Shown here: in pieces, positions 1-7,878 of the stretch
Layout of the letters: each line of letters begins with the position of its first letter
How positions within the stretch are numbered: position 1 is the stretch's first letter
DNA from: Lactobacillus acidophilus
GTDB taxonomy: Bacteria > Bacillota > Bacilli > Lactobacillales > Lactobacillaceae
Assembly: GCF_034298135.1 (NCBI RefSeq)
Contig: NZ_CP139575.1
Location: 62,001 to 126,000 of the forward strand
Direction of reading: 5' to 3'
DNA: 64,000 bases
Notes under the pieces: model-generated
Seen by the model: only the letters and a program-made list of their open reading frames with translations
The model's database searches: none
Told to the model about the DNA's origin: nothing
Position numbers and translations under genes: made by a program

Positions 1-69
1 AACAAGTGGTGCCATCTTGATTGCTTCTGGTCGGGTACCAAAAACAGTCATTACTTTAATCTTGTTCAT
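1..69 (-). CDS. wecB: UDP-N-acetylglucosamine 2-epimerase, N-terminal fragment
   Basis: Only the first 23 codons lie in the window. The gene reads on the minus strand from an ATG at 69-67 and runs off the left edge. A strong ribosome site (GGAGGAAA) sits just upstream at about 73-80. The residues VFGTRPEAIKMAPL are the typical opening of the non-hydrolysing UDP-GlcNAc 2-epimerase family, which makes UDP-ManNAc for cell-wall or surface polysaccharide. It is divergent from galU, another nucleotide-sugar gene. The family call rests on this short motif but the motif is distinctive. Confidence 0.85.
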   Translation of the reverse strand, partial: MNKIKVMTVFGTRPEAIKMAPLV

Positions 70-159
70 ATAATTTCCTCCGTAGAATTTAACTCTAATA
101 CATTATATAAAGTAAATGAATCAAATAACAAGAGGATCGAGCTGTTAATATATACCGTT

Positions 160-216
160 TTGTTTCTTAAGAATTTATACATTTTGGTATAATTAATATA
201 GATATGTGTATGGAGG
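160..216 (+). promoter_or_regulatory. galU promoter and ribosome site
   Basis: TGG followed by TATAAT at 185-193 forms an extended -10 element. The possible -35 sequences upstream (T-rich, 160-168) are weak, which fits an extended -10 promoter. A GGAGG ribosome site at 212-216 lies 7 bases before the ATG at 224. Confidence 0.6.
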
Positions 217-223
217 TCTAACT

Positions 224-1108
224 ATGAAAGTAAGAAAAGCCATCATTCCAGCTGCAGGTTTGGGGACCCGTTTTCTACCAGCTACTAAAGCTATGCCTAA
301 GGAAATGTTACCAATTGTCGATAAGCCAACAATTCAATTTATTGTTGAAGAAGCTAAAGCTGCAGGAATTGAAGATATTTTAATTGTTACTGGTAAGAAT
401 AAGCGAGCAATTGAAAATCACTTTGATTCTAACCCAGAACTTGAACAAGACTTGGAAGCCACTGGTAAGGTTAAGTTATTGAAATTAACTCAAGATATTA
501 CTAACTTGGGAATTAATTTATACTACACTCGACAACCACATCCAGCTGGCTTAGGTGATGCAATTTATCGTGCACGTAGCTTTGTGGGAGAAGAACCATT
601 CGTTGTTATGCTTGGTGATGACTTAATGAAGGACAAAATTACATTAACTAAGCAATTGATGAATGATTACGATAAGATTCATGCATCAACAATTGCTGTT
701 ATGCAGGTTCCGCATAAGGAAGTTTCCAAGTACGGTGTGATTGATCCTGAAGGCAAGGTGGATAAAGATCTTTACAATGTAAAGAAATTTGTTGAAAAGC
801 CTGCCGTTGACAAGGCACCAAGTGATTTTGCAATTATTGGACGTTACTTACTCACACCGGAAATTTTTGAAATTCTTGAGAATCAAAAGCCAGGTCGCGG
901 TGGTGAAATTCAATTAACTGATGCCATCGATACTTTGAACCAGACTCAACGAGTATTTGCACATGTCTTTAGAGGTCAACGTTTTGATGTAGGTAACAAG
1001 GAAGGCTACCTTGAAACCTCAATTCAATATGGTTTAAGACACCCTGAAACTCGCGATGCTTTGAAGAAATATATTATCGACTTAGGCAAGAAGCTTGAAA
1101 AGGAATAA
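224..1108 (+). CDS. galU: UTP-glucose-1-phosphate uridylyltransferase
   Basis: This 294-residue enzyme joins UTP and glucose-1-phosphate to give UDP-glucose, the precursor for glycolipids, teichoic-acid decoration and exopolysaccharide in the cytoplasm. The nucleotide-binding opening [16 protein letters not shown], the GDDL metal-binding motif and the FVEKP segment are all present, and the length is normal for the family. An in-frame GTG at 206 exists, but the ATG at 224 is preferred because GGAGG lies 7 bases before it. The gene is monocistronic, with a terminator at 1172-1201. Confidence 0.96.
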   Translation: MKVRKAIIPAAGLGTRFLPATKAMPKEMLPIVDKPTIQFIVEEAKAAGIEDILIVTGKNKRAIENHFDSNPELEQDLEATGKVKLLKLTQDITNLGINLYYTRQPHPAGLGDAIYRARSFVGEEPFVVMLGDDLMKDKITLTKQLMNDYDKIHASTIAVMQVPHKEVSKYGVIDPEGKVDKDLYNVKKFVEKPAVDKAPSDFAIIGRYLLTPEIFEILENQKPGRGGEIQLTDAIDTLNQTQRVFAHVFRGQRFDVGNKEGYLETSIQYGLRHPETRDALKKYIIDLGKKLEKE

Positions 1109-1171
1109 TTAGCTGCGTTGCATTACTTGAAGTAGTGTATATTTTTTTGAATAACCTTTTTGTTAAAACTG

Positions 1172-1201
1172 ACTCCAGCCTTTGATGGGCTGGAGTTTTT
1201 G
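1172..1201 (+). terminator. galU terminator
   Basis: A 9-bp perfect stem (ACTCCAGCC with GGCTGGAGT) with a 7-base loop is followed by a T-run. Confidence 0.9.
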
Positions 1202-1215
1202 TGTAATGGATTTGG

Positions 1216-2007
1216 ATGAAAATAATGACTAAATATAGATATATTTTAGCAACGTCAATAATGATTTTTGTAACTTTTTGGATACTAGTAAATATAGGAT
1301 TAGACATTATCTTAGATAACAATCGATTTTCTATTATATTATGGTGTGATTTCCCTATTGTTATTTTTATTTTAATAATGGGGATAAAGTTAATAGTATC
1401 TTATTCATATAGAATTACATATCAGTCTATTAGTTATAATTCTGCTCGATTTATATTTGTAATTATGTTAGTAATATTTATAGTTCAACTATTTCTTTTA
1501 ATTTGTTATAAAAGTTTTCACTTACAAAATTTTATTAAATCAATTGTTTCTTCAGAATCTTTTTCGACTATAAATGTTTTGCTTTCTATTTTAATGACAT
1601 TAATTGGAATAAGATTAATTCAATTACCATTAAAGGATAATGTAAAATTAACAATAAAAAATCATCTACCTGAGACTTATAATGGAAAACCATATGTTTA
1701 TAGAAATGATTTCTTAAATTTATCATTGAAAAATGAATCTGCTGCAAATAAAAAGTTAGTGTTTCAAGGATGGGCTGAATGGACTGATTTAGATTGTTTA
1801 ATTAGTCAAGATAGTGGCTGCCAGAAATCTATTAATAAAGTAAAGTCGTCAGGGACTGAAGTCTTAATAAAACCTCATAATTTTGCTGAATTAAGTAATC
1901 TAAGGTTGGATTATAAAAATATAAGGAATAGCAAAATATTACTAGTATTTACAGATGAAGAGGGAAATATATATACTTATAAAATATGTATATTTGATAA
2001 AGGGTAA
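1216..2007 (+). CDS. membrane protein of unknown function
   Basis: 263 residues. About four hydrophobic segments lie in the first 145 residues (roughly 10-30, 42-62, 75-98 and 115-135). A soluble C-terminal half of mixed beta character follows, likely cytoplasmic or surface-facing. I recognise no family motif. Base composition is clearly more AT-rich than in galU and the ribosome site is weak (GGATTTGG). It opens the accessory island that runs to 9561. A hairpin terminator at 2128-2177 separates it from the next membrane gene. Confidence 0.65.
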   Translation: MKIMTKYRYILATSIMIFVTFWILVNIGLDIILDNNRFSIILWCDFPIVIFILIMGIKLIVSYSYRITYQSISYNSARFIFVIMLVIFIVQLFLLICYKSFHLQNFIKSIVSSESFSTINVLLSILMTLIGIRLIQLPLKDNVKLTIKNHLPETYNGKPYVYRNDFLNLSLKNESAANKKLVFQGWAEWTDLDCLISQDSGCQKSINKVKSSGTEVLIKPHNFAELSNLRLDYKNIRNSKILLVFTDEEGNIYTYKICIFDKG

Positions 2008-2127
2008 AAATTATATATTTTTGAAATTGTTTGATTTTTAAGCTGATAAAGTTTAAGATTTGGTAAAATTGTGATAAACTAAGCTATAGCTTACTTTTGA
2101 ATTTATCTAAATTAAAAATAAAATAGG

Positions 2128-2177
2128 CGGTAAGTGTCTGGGAAAAACTTTTTTTAGTTCAGATACTTACCGTTTTT
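2128..2177 (+). terminator. terminator after the first island gene
   Basis: CGGTAAGTGTCTG at 2128-2140 pairs with CAGATACTTACCG at 2160-2172 (one G-U pair, 19-base loop), followed by a T-run. Confidence 0.75.
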
Positions 2178-2274
2178 ATATAGTATAAAATCAAAAATGT
2201 ACTTTTCTAGTGACAAAAGTGATTTTAATTTATTGATTTAGATAATATTGGAAAGAAAAGAGCCGTTCATTAAT

Positions 2275-3396
2275 ATGAAAAATAATTTTAGTAAGTTAAA
2301 AGGTATATTTCGTTCGTCCCCATTATATAAAAATCATCATGGTGATAAGGGGGAATTTAAATTTCAATTTGAAGCTCAAAAATTTAAAAGGTTTACTATT
2401 AGTTATTTTTTGATATATCCACTAATTTTATTATTTTTGTTATGGTTAATAATGAATAATAAAAGTGTTGTGCAACTTATACAAGGACAAACTATAAATT
2501 ATCTTAAAAGTAGTAAGAATATTTCTTTGTTAAAATATAGTAGTTTAATAGAATCAGTATTTAGTACTTCTATCATAACTGGTATTACTGTAAGTTTTTT
2601 ATGGATCGAATTTACGAATAAAATAGATAAAGAAGCTGTAAAATTTATAGTTACATTTATTATAATTATTTTGTTTATTTTTATGTATGGAAAAAGTTCA
2701 ATTGCCTATTTTATGAATAGTCTATTCCATTCATTTAAATACGATATAAATGATTTGAGATCATATCTTATTACGATAAGTATGATATATAATCCAAAGT
2801 CTTTAATTTTATTTTCTACTATTAAATTTAATATTATTAAAACTTTATATTTTTTTATGACATTTCTGAACACTGATAAGATGAAACTAGTCGCATGCAT
2901 GACACTTTTAACTGTAATATTTCAAGTTATTACTGTAATAATATCTTGGTTAATAACAAAACGCGATGAATTATTATGGAACAAAAGAACAGTAAAGGAA
3001 TATTTTATTGTTCTTTTGTTATCAGTAGTAATTATTGGAACGGCAGCTGTAAATTTATATATTGTTGGATTTATATTAGTTATACTGTCGTTTGGTATAT
3101 CTGCTTTATCTGATTTTAATAGGATTTTATTGAACAATAGTTTTATTTCTTTTATATCATTTGTGGTGATAACATCATATTCTAATGAGAATGCTGTAAT
3201 GATATTAGATGTATTTATCAGTGTAATTGTAGCATTGTATATTTGCGAGTGGATAGTAGCCGATATTGGTTACCTAAAAACGATGTCTAATGATGAAACT
3301 TCAGCAGTAAAAAATGCTTTTGATAGTATATTAGGTACAGGACTATTAGGCAGCATAATTTGGTTAATCTTTATTCTTATAAAGAGATTAATTTAA
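2275..3396 (+). CDS. polytopic membrane protein of unknown function
   Basis: About 373 residues with a hydrophilic, basic N-terminus followed by eight or nine hydrophobic segments. No transport or enzyme motif is recognisable. The ATG at 2275 is chosen. A TTG at 2248 would add nine residues, and neither start has a convincing ribosome site. The codon use is extremely AT-rich, like its neighbours, which suggests acquisition. Its 3' end overlaps the end of a minus-strand ORF at 3377-3661. Confidence 0.65.
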   Translation: MKNNFSKLKGIFRSSPLYKNHHGDKGEFKFQFEAQKFKRFTISYFLIYPLILLFLLWLIMNNKSVVQLIQGQTINYLKSSKNISLLKYSSLIESVFSTSIITGITVSFLWIEFTNKIDKEAVKFIVTFIIIILFIFMYGKSSIAYFMNSLFHSFKYDINDLRSYLITISMIYNPKSLILFSTIKFNIIKTLYFFMTFLNTDKMKLVACMTLLTVIFQVITVIISWLITKRDELLWNKRTVKEYFIVLLLSVVIIGTAAVNLYIVGFILVILSFGISALSDFNRILLNNSFISFISFVVITSYSNENAVMILDVFISVIVALYICEWIVADIGYLKTMSNDETSAVKNAFDSILGTGLLGSIIWLIFILIKRLI

Positions 3397-3661
3397 ATAT
3401 TGTATTTTTATTTGTTACACCAAGATAAATAAATTTCATAATTGATCTTTTTATCTTTGGAAATTTAGAAGCACGTTTAATTTTCCCATTAGAGAGCACA
3501 TCATAAGTTGTTAGTTTTTTTGATTTGGAGTCAATACTAGTCGTCTGTATTTGAGTTAACGTATGTAAGTTATTAGTTTTTGTTTTAAAACAAGCTATAT
3601 ATACAACAATAATTGTTAATATAGCGACTACTATGACATATGATTTTTTAATTTTATTCAT
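3377..3661 (-). CDS. small single-pass membrane or secreted protein
   Basis: 94 residues with a lysine-rich start and one hydrophobic stretch at about residues 8-25 (signal anchor), then a polar, Thr/Lys-rich tail. No family is recognised. I see no clear ribosome site before the ATG at 3661. Support comes from its sensible signal-anchor architecture and from another short membrane gene 70 bases upstream on the same strand (3732-3908), with which it could share a transcript. It overlaps the convergent membrane gene by 20 bases. Confidence 0.4.
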   Translation of the reverse strand: MNKIKKSYVIVVAILTIIVVYIACFKTKTNNLHTLTQIQTTSIDSKSKKLTTYDVLSNGKIKRASKFPKIKRSIMKFIYLGVTNKNTIFKLISL

Positions 3662-3731
3662 AGTTAAAAGTTAAATTTCTACTTTGATATCATTTAAGAC
3701 TCGTGCATGTTGTACCTACATAGTGAGACTT

Positions 3732-3908
3732 TTAATGAGGATGTTTTTTTAAATCTTTTATTAAAGCATATATTGCAACACAAAGCCAAAAGATGGATAT
3801 TTTCATTGCTACGGAATCGTTAAGTATCTTTCCCCAAATGAAAAGAGCAATCTCAAAAATTATTAACCAAAACGTTTGCATCTTGATAATCTTTTTCAGC
3901 CATTCCAT
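3732..3908 (-). CDS. 58-residue two-helix membrane protein
   Basis: A short minus-strand ORF with an ATG at 3908-3906 preceded by AAAGGA about 10 bases upstream. The product starts MEWLKKIIK, has two hydrophobic segments (about residues 11-27 and 35-50) separated by a polar turn, and ends in KDLKKHPH. This arrangement of basic ends and two helices is typical of small membrane proteins. It is a better gene candidate than the plus-strand ORF lying over it (3793-4068), which lacks a ribosome site. The function is unknown. Confidence 0.5.
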   Translation of the reverse strand: MEWLKKIIKMQTFWLIIFEIALFIWGKILNDSVAMKISIFWLCVAIYALIKDLKKHPH

Positions 3909-4173
3909 AGTAAATGCGTCCTTTTACATAATTTCGGGTTTTACTTTGAATCTTACGACATATTCAAATTGTATCATCATCGATAAAAATCCTTTTGCTA
4001 GTTTTATGGCTATTTATCAGATGTTTAATACTGTTTACGGATCAAAGAGAAATAGAAATTTAGATTAAGATTGACGACAGAATATTGAAATTTCTAAGTA
4101 ATCTAAGTGCTAAAATGACAATTAGGTCATATAAGAAACATATAGTATAAGCAATTTAAGGAAATGAAATAAT

Positions 4174-5370
4174 ATGTTGTTAGACGACATTACTATTAAT
4201 AGTGATTTAATTTGTTTGGGTGATTTTTCAGCAGATGCGGCTATGAATAAGAGTGTAAAAGGAGTGTTAGTTTATCGGCATGGTAAATCATATATAAAGC
4301 TTTTTGATTATATTCCAAATAAAATGCAAAATGCACCAATATATGGCAAATTGTATGATTCTGACAAAAAATATATTTTTGCTAAATTTGAAGGGGCATA
4401 CTCTGATGATTCCCTAAGGGGATCAAAATATACTTTAATTTCAACTAGAATGACAACATCTGATTCTGATTTTAATGAAAAAATAGATATAAGTTATATA
4501 AAGGTAAGTAGTCCTGAAATAAGTAGATTGAGTGAAGACATAATAAGTAAGGAAGCTTCACCTGTAATAAGTGATTCTATAGTTGAAGATGAAAATATAC
4601 AGTCATGTCTTAGTCCCGAAACTTTGTCTGATACGAGAAATCAGTTAGAAATAGTAGAGAAAAAAAGAGTAGTATTTATAACTAAATTTAGAAAGTTTTT
4701 TGATAAAGAAAAATTTAATAGCGTTTATATTGATTTTATGAATTTAGTTTCCTTATTCTATGGAAATTCTGCAACAGTTGATTATATTGTTTATGGTGAT
4801 TCTAAAGGAAATATCCAAAGAAAATATCTGGATTTAAATTTAGCCAAGAGTTTTGAAAGACAATCACATTTGCAGTTAAGTTGGGAAAAGTTTATTCATG
4901 ATTTAGGAAGAATATTTAAGAAAGTTTCGGTACCACGCATGCATAAATTGATAGAAAGCTTTTGCTTAAGTATCAATGGAACATTAGAACCGCAAATTGA
5001 AATACTAAATTATACCAACGCAATTGAGACTTATTTTAAGGGACAAAAATATGGTAATGGAAAAGAGATCAAGAGTTTAAATCAAAAATTATTGCGAATT
5101 ATTAAAAGCGTAAATAAAGATAATATGTTTTTCCGAGATGAGACGGAAGAACATGATTTCTGTACTAGTATACGGGATACACGTGATTATTTGGTTCATG
5201 GTGATAAGTCAAATAGTAAATATCTTTTGAAAGATGACAAACTAGCATATTACGATGATAATCTTAAAAGAATAATATATTACTTCATCTTAGATAAGAT
5301 TGGTATTGCAACAGAAGTTAATATACAATCGTATATCGCTCAATTGAATTACCATCGTTTAAATTATTAA
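4174..5370 (+). CDS. ApeA-like HEPN-domain protein, candidate abortive-infection RNase
   Basis: 398 residues. The N-terminal 120 residues look like a beta-rich domain of the type found in ApeA proteins. The C-terminal part (about 170-398) is helical and contains RDYLVH at residues 337-342, a match to the RX4-6H catalytic motif of HEPN ribonucleases. A helix and the phrase FILDKIGI follow, which is how ApeA-type HEPN domains usually end. ApeA proteins are known anti-phage abortive-infection factors. The motif is seen directly; the assignment to ApeA is by domain pattern, not by search. It sits with an ABC-3C system in an AT-rich island. Confidence 0.65.
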   Translation: MLLDDITINSDLICLGDFSADAAMNKSVKGVLVYRHGKSYIKLFDYIPNKMQNAPIYGKLYDSDKKYIFAKFEGAYSDDSLRGSKYTLISTRMTTSDSDFNEKIDISYIKVSSPEISRLSEDIISKEASPVISDSIVEDENIQSCLSPETLSDTRNQLEIVEKKRVVFITKFRKFFDKEKFNSVYIDFMNLVSLFYGNSATVDYIVYGDSKGNIQRKYLDLNLAKSFERQSHLQLSWEKFIHDLGRIFKKVSVPRMHKLIESFCLSINGTLEPQIEILNYTNAIETYFKGQKYGNGKEIKSLNQKLLRIIKSVNKDNMFFRDETEEHDFCTSIRDTRDYLVHGDKSNSKYLLKDDKLAYYDDNLKRIIYYFILDKIGIATEVNIQSYIAQLNYHRLNY

Positions 5371-5386
5371 ACCATAACGTTTATGA

Positions 5387-5719
5387 ATGCTGGGCTTTGA
5401 GGGTGAGAGGCAAGACATTAATGGAAAAGTTATAGAGCTGAATTATTTAATACAGAATAATTGTTTTAATCAATATAAAGGTGAGGTAATTTTATTCAAT
5501 TTAATAAAGGCATTGAGTCTTGAAAATACAGCGTTAAAAGTTTCAGCTAATAATTACTTTAACTTCTATGAACAGTTTGTAGATCAGCTACAGGTATTTT
5601 CCAATAAAAAGTTGATAGAATTATGCAATTATCTAAAGATGCAGAATAGAGAAGCATATAAGTGGACAATGCAGAAAGTTATATTAGCTAATTGGGGTAA
5701 GTTTTTTTATCTATTTTAA
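5387..5719 (+). CDS. unknown 110-residue protein downstream of the HEPN gene
   Basis: A helical, soluble protein that begins 17 bases after the HEPN gene on the same strand, so co-transcription is likely. No motif is recognised. There is no obvious ribosome site before the ATG at 5387, so the true start is uncertain and the gene could be the remaining part of a longer one. Beyond its stop the sequence degenerates. Confidence 0.45.
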   Translation: MLGFEGERQDINGKVIELNYLIQNNCFNQYKGEVILFNLIKALSLENTALKVSANNYFNFYEQFVDQLQVFSNKKLIELCNYLKMQNREAYKWTMQKVILANWGKFFYLF

Positions 5720-6065
5720 TTTCTGTACTTTCAGTCCCATTCATAATACGATTATGTTCAAGTATAAAAAGAAATATGGTGCTAAATGTCATGATATCCA
5801 TATTAAACAATTTCATATTGTTCTACGTCTCACTCTTTTTGATATTTTACTTAATGAAAATAGTAATATGTTCAGTTTTTATTTCTTGTTTCCGCAATTC
5901 AATGTGCCTTAGATTTACAAAAAGTAGATCATTATATTGAGTGGTTGATGTTATTACAGTGTAGAAAAATAAACTATCAGATCTTATGTGTAAATATATT
6001 TTTTAGTTTATCTTTTATTAAAGTAAGACTCTAAAGTGTCTTGAAAGCCTTTATGGATTCGATAA
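5720..6065. other. AT-rich stretch without a gene
   Basis: Stops occur in all frames and no ribosome site or clear hairpin stands out. It lies between the HEPN module and a regulator remnant and is probably decayed sequence. Confidence 0.5.
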
Positions 6066-6273
6066 AAATATCAGTCATTATATCTTAATGCCTATGTTAT
6101 ACTCCGCGGTCAGCAGCTTACTTCAGATAATGAAACGATATATGATCATGTGATTACTAATTACCCCAATGCCACTCAGGTCGTCATTAAGATAATGGAA
6201 TATCTGGATAAGACGCATCATATTAAAATCACAAATAAAGAATGACCTACTTAATTATTCACATTTAGCGTAA
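6066..6273 (+). pseudogene. remnant of a PRD-containing (BglG-type) regulator
   Basis: An open stretch without a start codon encodes a fragment containing YPNATQVVIKIMEYLDKTHH. This resembles the second PTS-regulation domain of BglG/LicT antiterminators, where the pattern is a YP-x-A-x(4)-KI-x-EYL helix. The frame stops at 6243. A one-base shift continues as NDLLNYSHL to a stop at 6271-6273, which fits the usual DELxYLxxH ending of a PRD. There is no upstream CAT domain or PRD1. The fragment is short, so the family call is tentative. Confidence 0.45.
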
Positions 6274-6381
6274 TTTGACTCACGATAAATAGATTTGATG
6301 TGGGTGTTGATTGTGTGGCGAATGTGAAGCAGCGTGAATATATGTCTTGTGTCTACATGTGCTAGGGATGTACTTGAAGAC

Positions 6382-6421
6382 AACCTTCTTGTAGCCTTTT
6401 GGCTATGGGGAGGTTATTTTT
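6382..6421 (+). terminator. hairpin and T-run, orphan terminator
   Basis: A 15-bp stem (AACCTTCTTGTAGCC with GGCTATGGGGAGGTT, several G-U pairs) with a TTTT loop is followed by ATTTTT. It has no intact gene upstream and probably belonged to a lost gene or to a leader RNA. Confidence 0.6.
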
Positions 6422-6865
6422 GGTGGACGAGAGTAACATTAATATTTTATAAACGTTGGATTGCGTTTTGTTTATTCTAACGTTATTTAGTTTTTCTGTT
6501 GAAAGGTACTCGGTTTTAGAGCGATGCTCTTTTAATTGTGATTATGATTTATAAGTTTCTTGATATTTTATATAAGTTTTCAATATCAAAGGTAAATTTA
6601 AAGTGGACATAATAAGAAACGTCTAACTTTTACGGCTTACTTCAATTTTTTATAACCATATTTCTATATACTAACAGGAAAAATTTTTGTATCATATGAA
6701 GAAGTAAGACAGGGAATAAAAGCTCACTAATAGACTATATTACTCTATGACAGAAGATATTATGATAAAAGCATAGAGATGACCAAATTTGAAATTTTAT
6801 ATAGATAAATATGGTAAGAATGATTGAATTGTAATTGTTAATTGCGTACTAATGGTGGAGAAAAT
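6422..6865. other. gene-free region before the ABC-3C system
   Basis: No gene is visible. GAGC-GAT-GCTC with a T-run at about 6521-6535 makes a small terminator-like hairpin. The rest is AT-rich with short, interrupted frames. The promoter for the ABC-3C genes should lie near 6800-6850, but no clean hexamers stand out. Confidence 0.4.
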
Positions 6866-7048
6866 ATGATGAAAAAAATTTTGAGTTTTATTAAATCAAT
6901 TTTTGAAAATAAGAGTTTTACAAGTAAAAAAGTCAAAGGGAATTCAGTAAAAATAAATCAAAATAAAGTAAACGTAAAAGGTAATATAGTCCAAAACATT
7001 AATGTCGGTGGAGTTACTGAAAAAGAAGATCATACAAACGATGAATGA
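6866..7048 (+). CDS. 60-residue protein sharing the N-terminal motif of the ABC-3C effector subunit
   Basis: The start is ATG at 6866, or 6869, behind GGTGGAG at 6854-6860. The N-terminus (MMKKILSFIKSIFENK) is a short amphipathic or membrane-active helix. Its second half, INQNKVNVKGNIVQNINVGG, closely repeats INQNHINVGGDLTQNINIG at the start of the next protein. The stop overlaps the next start (ATGAATGA), so translation is probably coupled. No family is known to me. It could be an accessory or membrane-anchoring partner, or a small toxin that docks through the shared motif. Confidence 0.6.
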   Translation: MMKKILSFIKSIFENKSFTSKKVKGNSVKINQNKVNVKGNIVQNINVGGVTEKEDHTNDE

Positions 7049-7631
7049 TATTAAAATAAATCAAAACCATATTAATGTAGGCGGCGATTTAACGCAGAAT
7101 ATTAATATTGGTAAAATGGGTACTCAATTACTGGAACAAACTCAGATATATGATTGTTTGAAATTATTTTTAGATGATAATATATCCAAAGATAATACGG
7201 ATACCTCTGTACTACCAGCTAAATTGGACTGTAAATTAGTTTTTAATCATGCTGTTAAGTTTATAAATATTTTTAAAAATCATTATTTAGATATCATGAC
7301 ATTAGGTAATGTGATTGAAAATGAGTTTAGTGAAAATAGTAATCTTATTATTTCGGATTTACGAGATCAGTTTTTCGATATAGTACCGGAAAAGAGCTAT
7401 AATTCAAAAACCGGTGAAATTGTAAGTATTGATAATGGTTATAAGATTCTTAAAAAACTACACGAAAATATTTGTATGAGAATATGTAATGATCCAAGAT
7501 TTGATTCAAAAGATTTAACTATCGAGATTGTACGTAAGTTTGTGTATGCTTTTCTAGGGTACGGGGTTGAAAATTGCCAAATTTTATTAAACCCAAACAA
7601 GGTAAGTGGTGATAGTAATGATATTAGTTAA
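7041..7631 (+). CDS. ABC-three component (ABC-3C) system, C-terminal-domain effector subunit
   Basis: 196 residues from the ATG at 7041, which overlaps the upstream stop. The N-terminal 20 residues hold the beta-type repeat INVGGDLTQNINIG. The remaining 150 residues are helical and end in a segment (VYAFLGYGVENCQIL) like the conserved aromatic-Cys end of ABC-3C C-terminal domains. In these systems, described from comparative genomics as conflict or defence modules, the first protein carries an effector or sensor fused to the CTD. Here the effector part is only the short repeat. The call relies on the gene order (CTD, small middle protein, coiled-coil ABC ATPase) as much as on sequence. Confidence 0.65.
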   Translation: MNDIKINQNHINVGGDLTQNINIGKMGTQLLEQTQIYDCLKLFLDDNISKDNTDTSVLPAKLDCKLVFNHAVKFINIFKNHYLDIMTLGNVIENEFSENSNLIISDLRDQFFDIVPEKSYNSKTGEIVSIDNGYKILKKLHENICMRICNDPRFDSKDLTIEIVRKFVYAFLGYGVENCQILLNPNKVSGDSNDIS

Positions 7632-7878
7632 TAACATGACGTCTCCAGAAAATACAGTTTATTTTATAGCAGCGGTTTTAAATAGTATTTTGAATGAATG
7701 CAATAAATTAGATTATTCAGAATTGTATATGGCTTTATTGAAGAAAATCCACAAAACTAAGTTTAATACGGATACTTTTACTTTAGCTGTAGATTTTTTA
7801 TTCTTACTCGGTAGAATAAGTATTAATAAAGAAGGAAAAATATATGTATCTAAAAATTCTACGTTTGGTTCAGAATAA
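7618..7878 (+). CDS. ABC-3C system, middle component
   Basis: 86 residues from the ATG at 7618, which overlaps the upstream gene by 14 bases and has a GGTGAT ribosome site. The predicted fold is a small winged helix: three helices and then the wing (FLFLLGRISINKEGKIYV), which matches the style of ABC-3C middle components that link the CTD protein to the ATPase. It overlaps the ATPase gene by 35 bases, so the three genes form one tightly coupled operon. Confidence 0.65.
   Translation: MILVNNMTSPENTVYFIAAVLNSILNECNKLDYSELYMALLKKIHKTKFNTDTFTLAVDFLFLLGRISINKEGKIYVSKNSTFGSE

Noticed and set aside
3793-4068. Plus-strand 91-codon open frame
   Set aside because: It lies over the 58-residue minus-strand gene, has no ribosome site, and its composition looks like the antisense of that gene.
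5744-5880. Minus-strand 42-codon frame in the gap after the HEPN gene
   Set aside because: No ribosome site and no paralogue or conserved feature; it cannot be told from chance in AT-rich DNA.
6513-6538. GTTTTAGAGCGATGCTCTTTT resembles the start of a type II-A CRISPR repeat (streptococcal style)
   Set aside because: There is only one copy, the second half of the repeat does not match, no spacers or cas genes are present, and GAGC-GAT-GCTC plus T's is simply a small terminator-like hairpin.
6701-6790. Possible transposase fragment (YEEVRQGIKAH, then a second frame with YYSMTED)
   Set aside because: Too short and broken by stops and a frame change; no inverted repeats or target duplications are visible.
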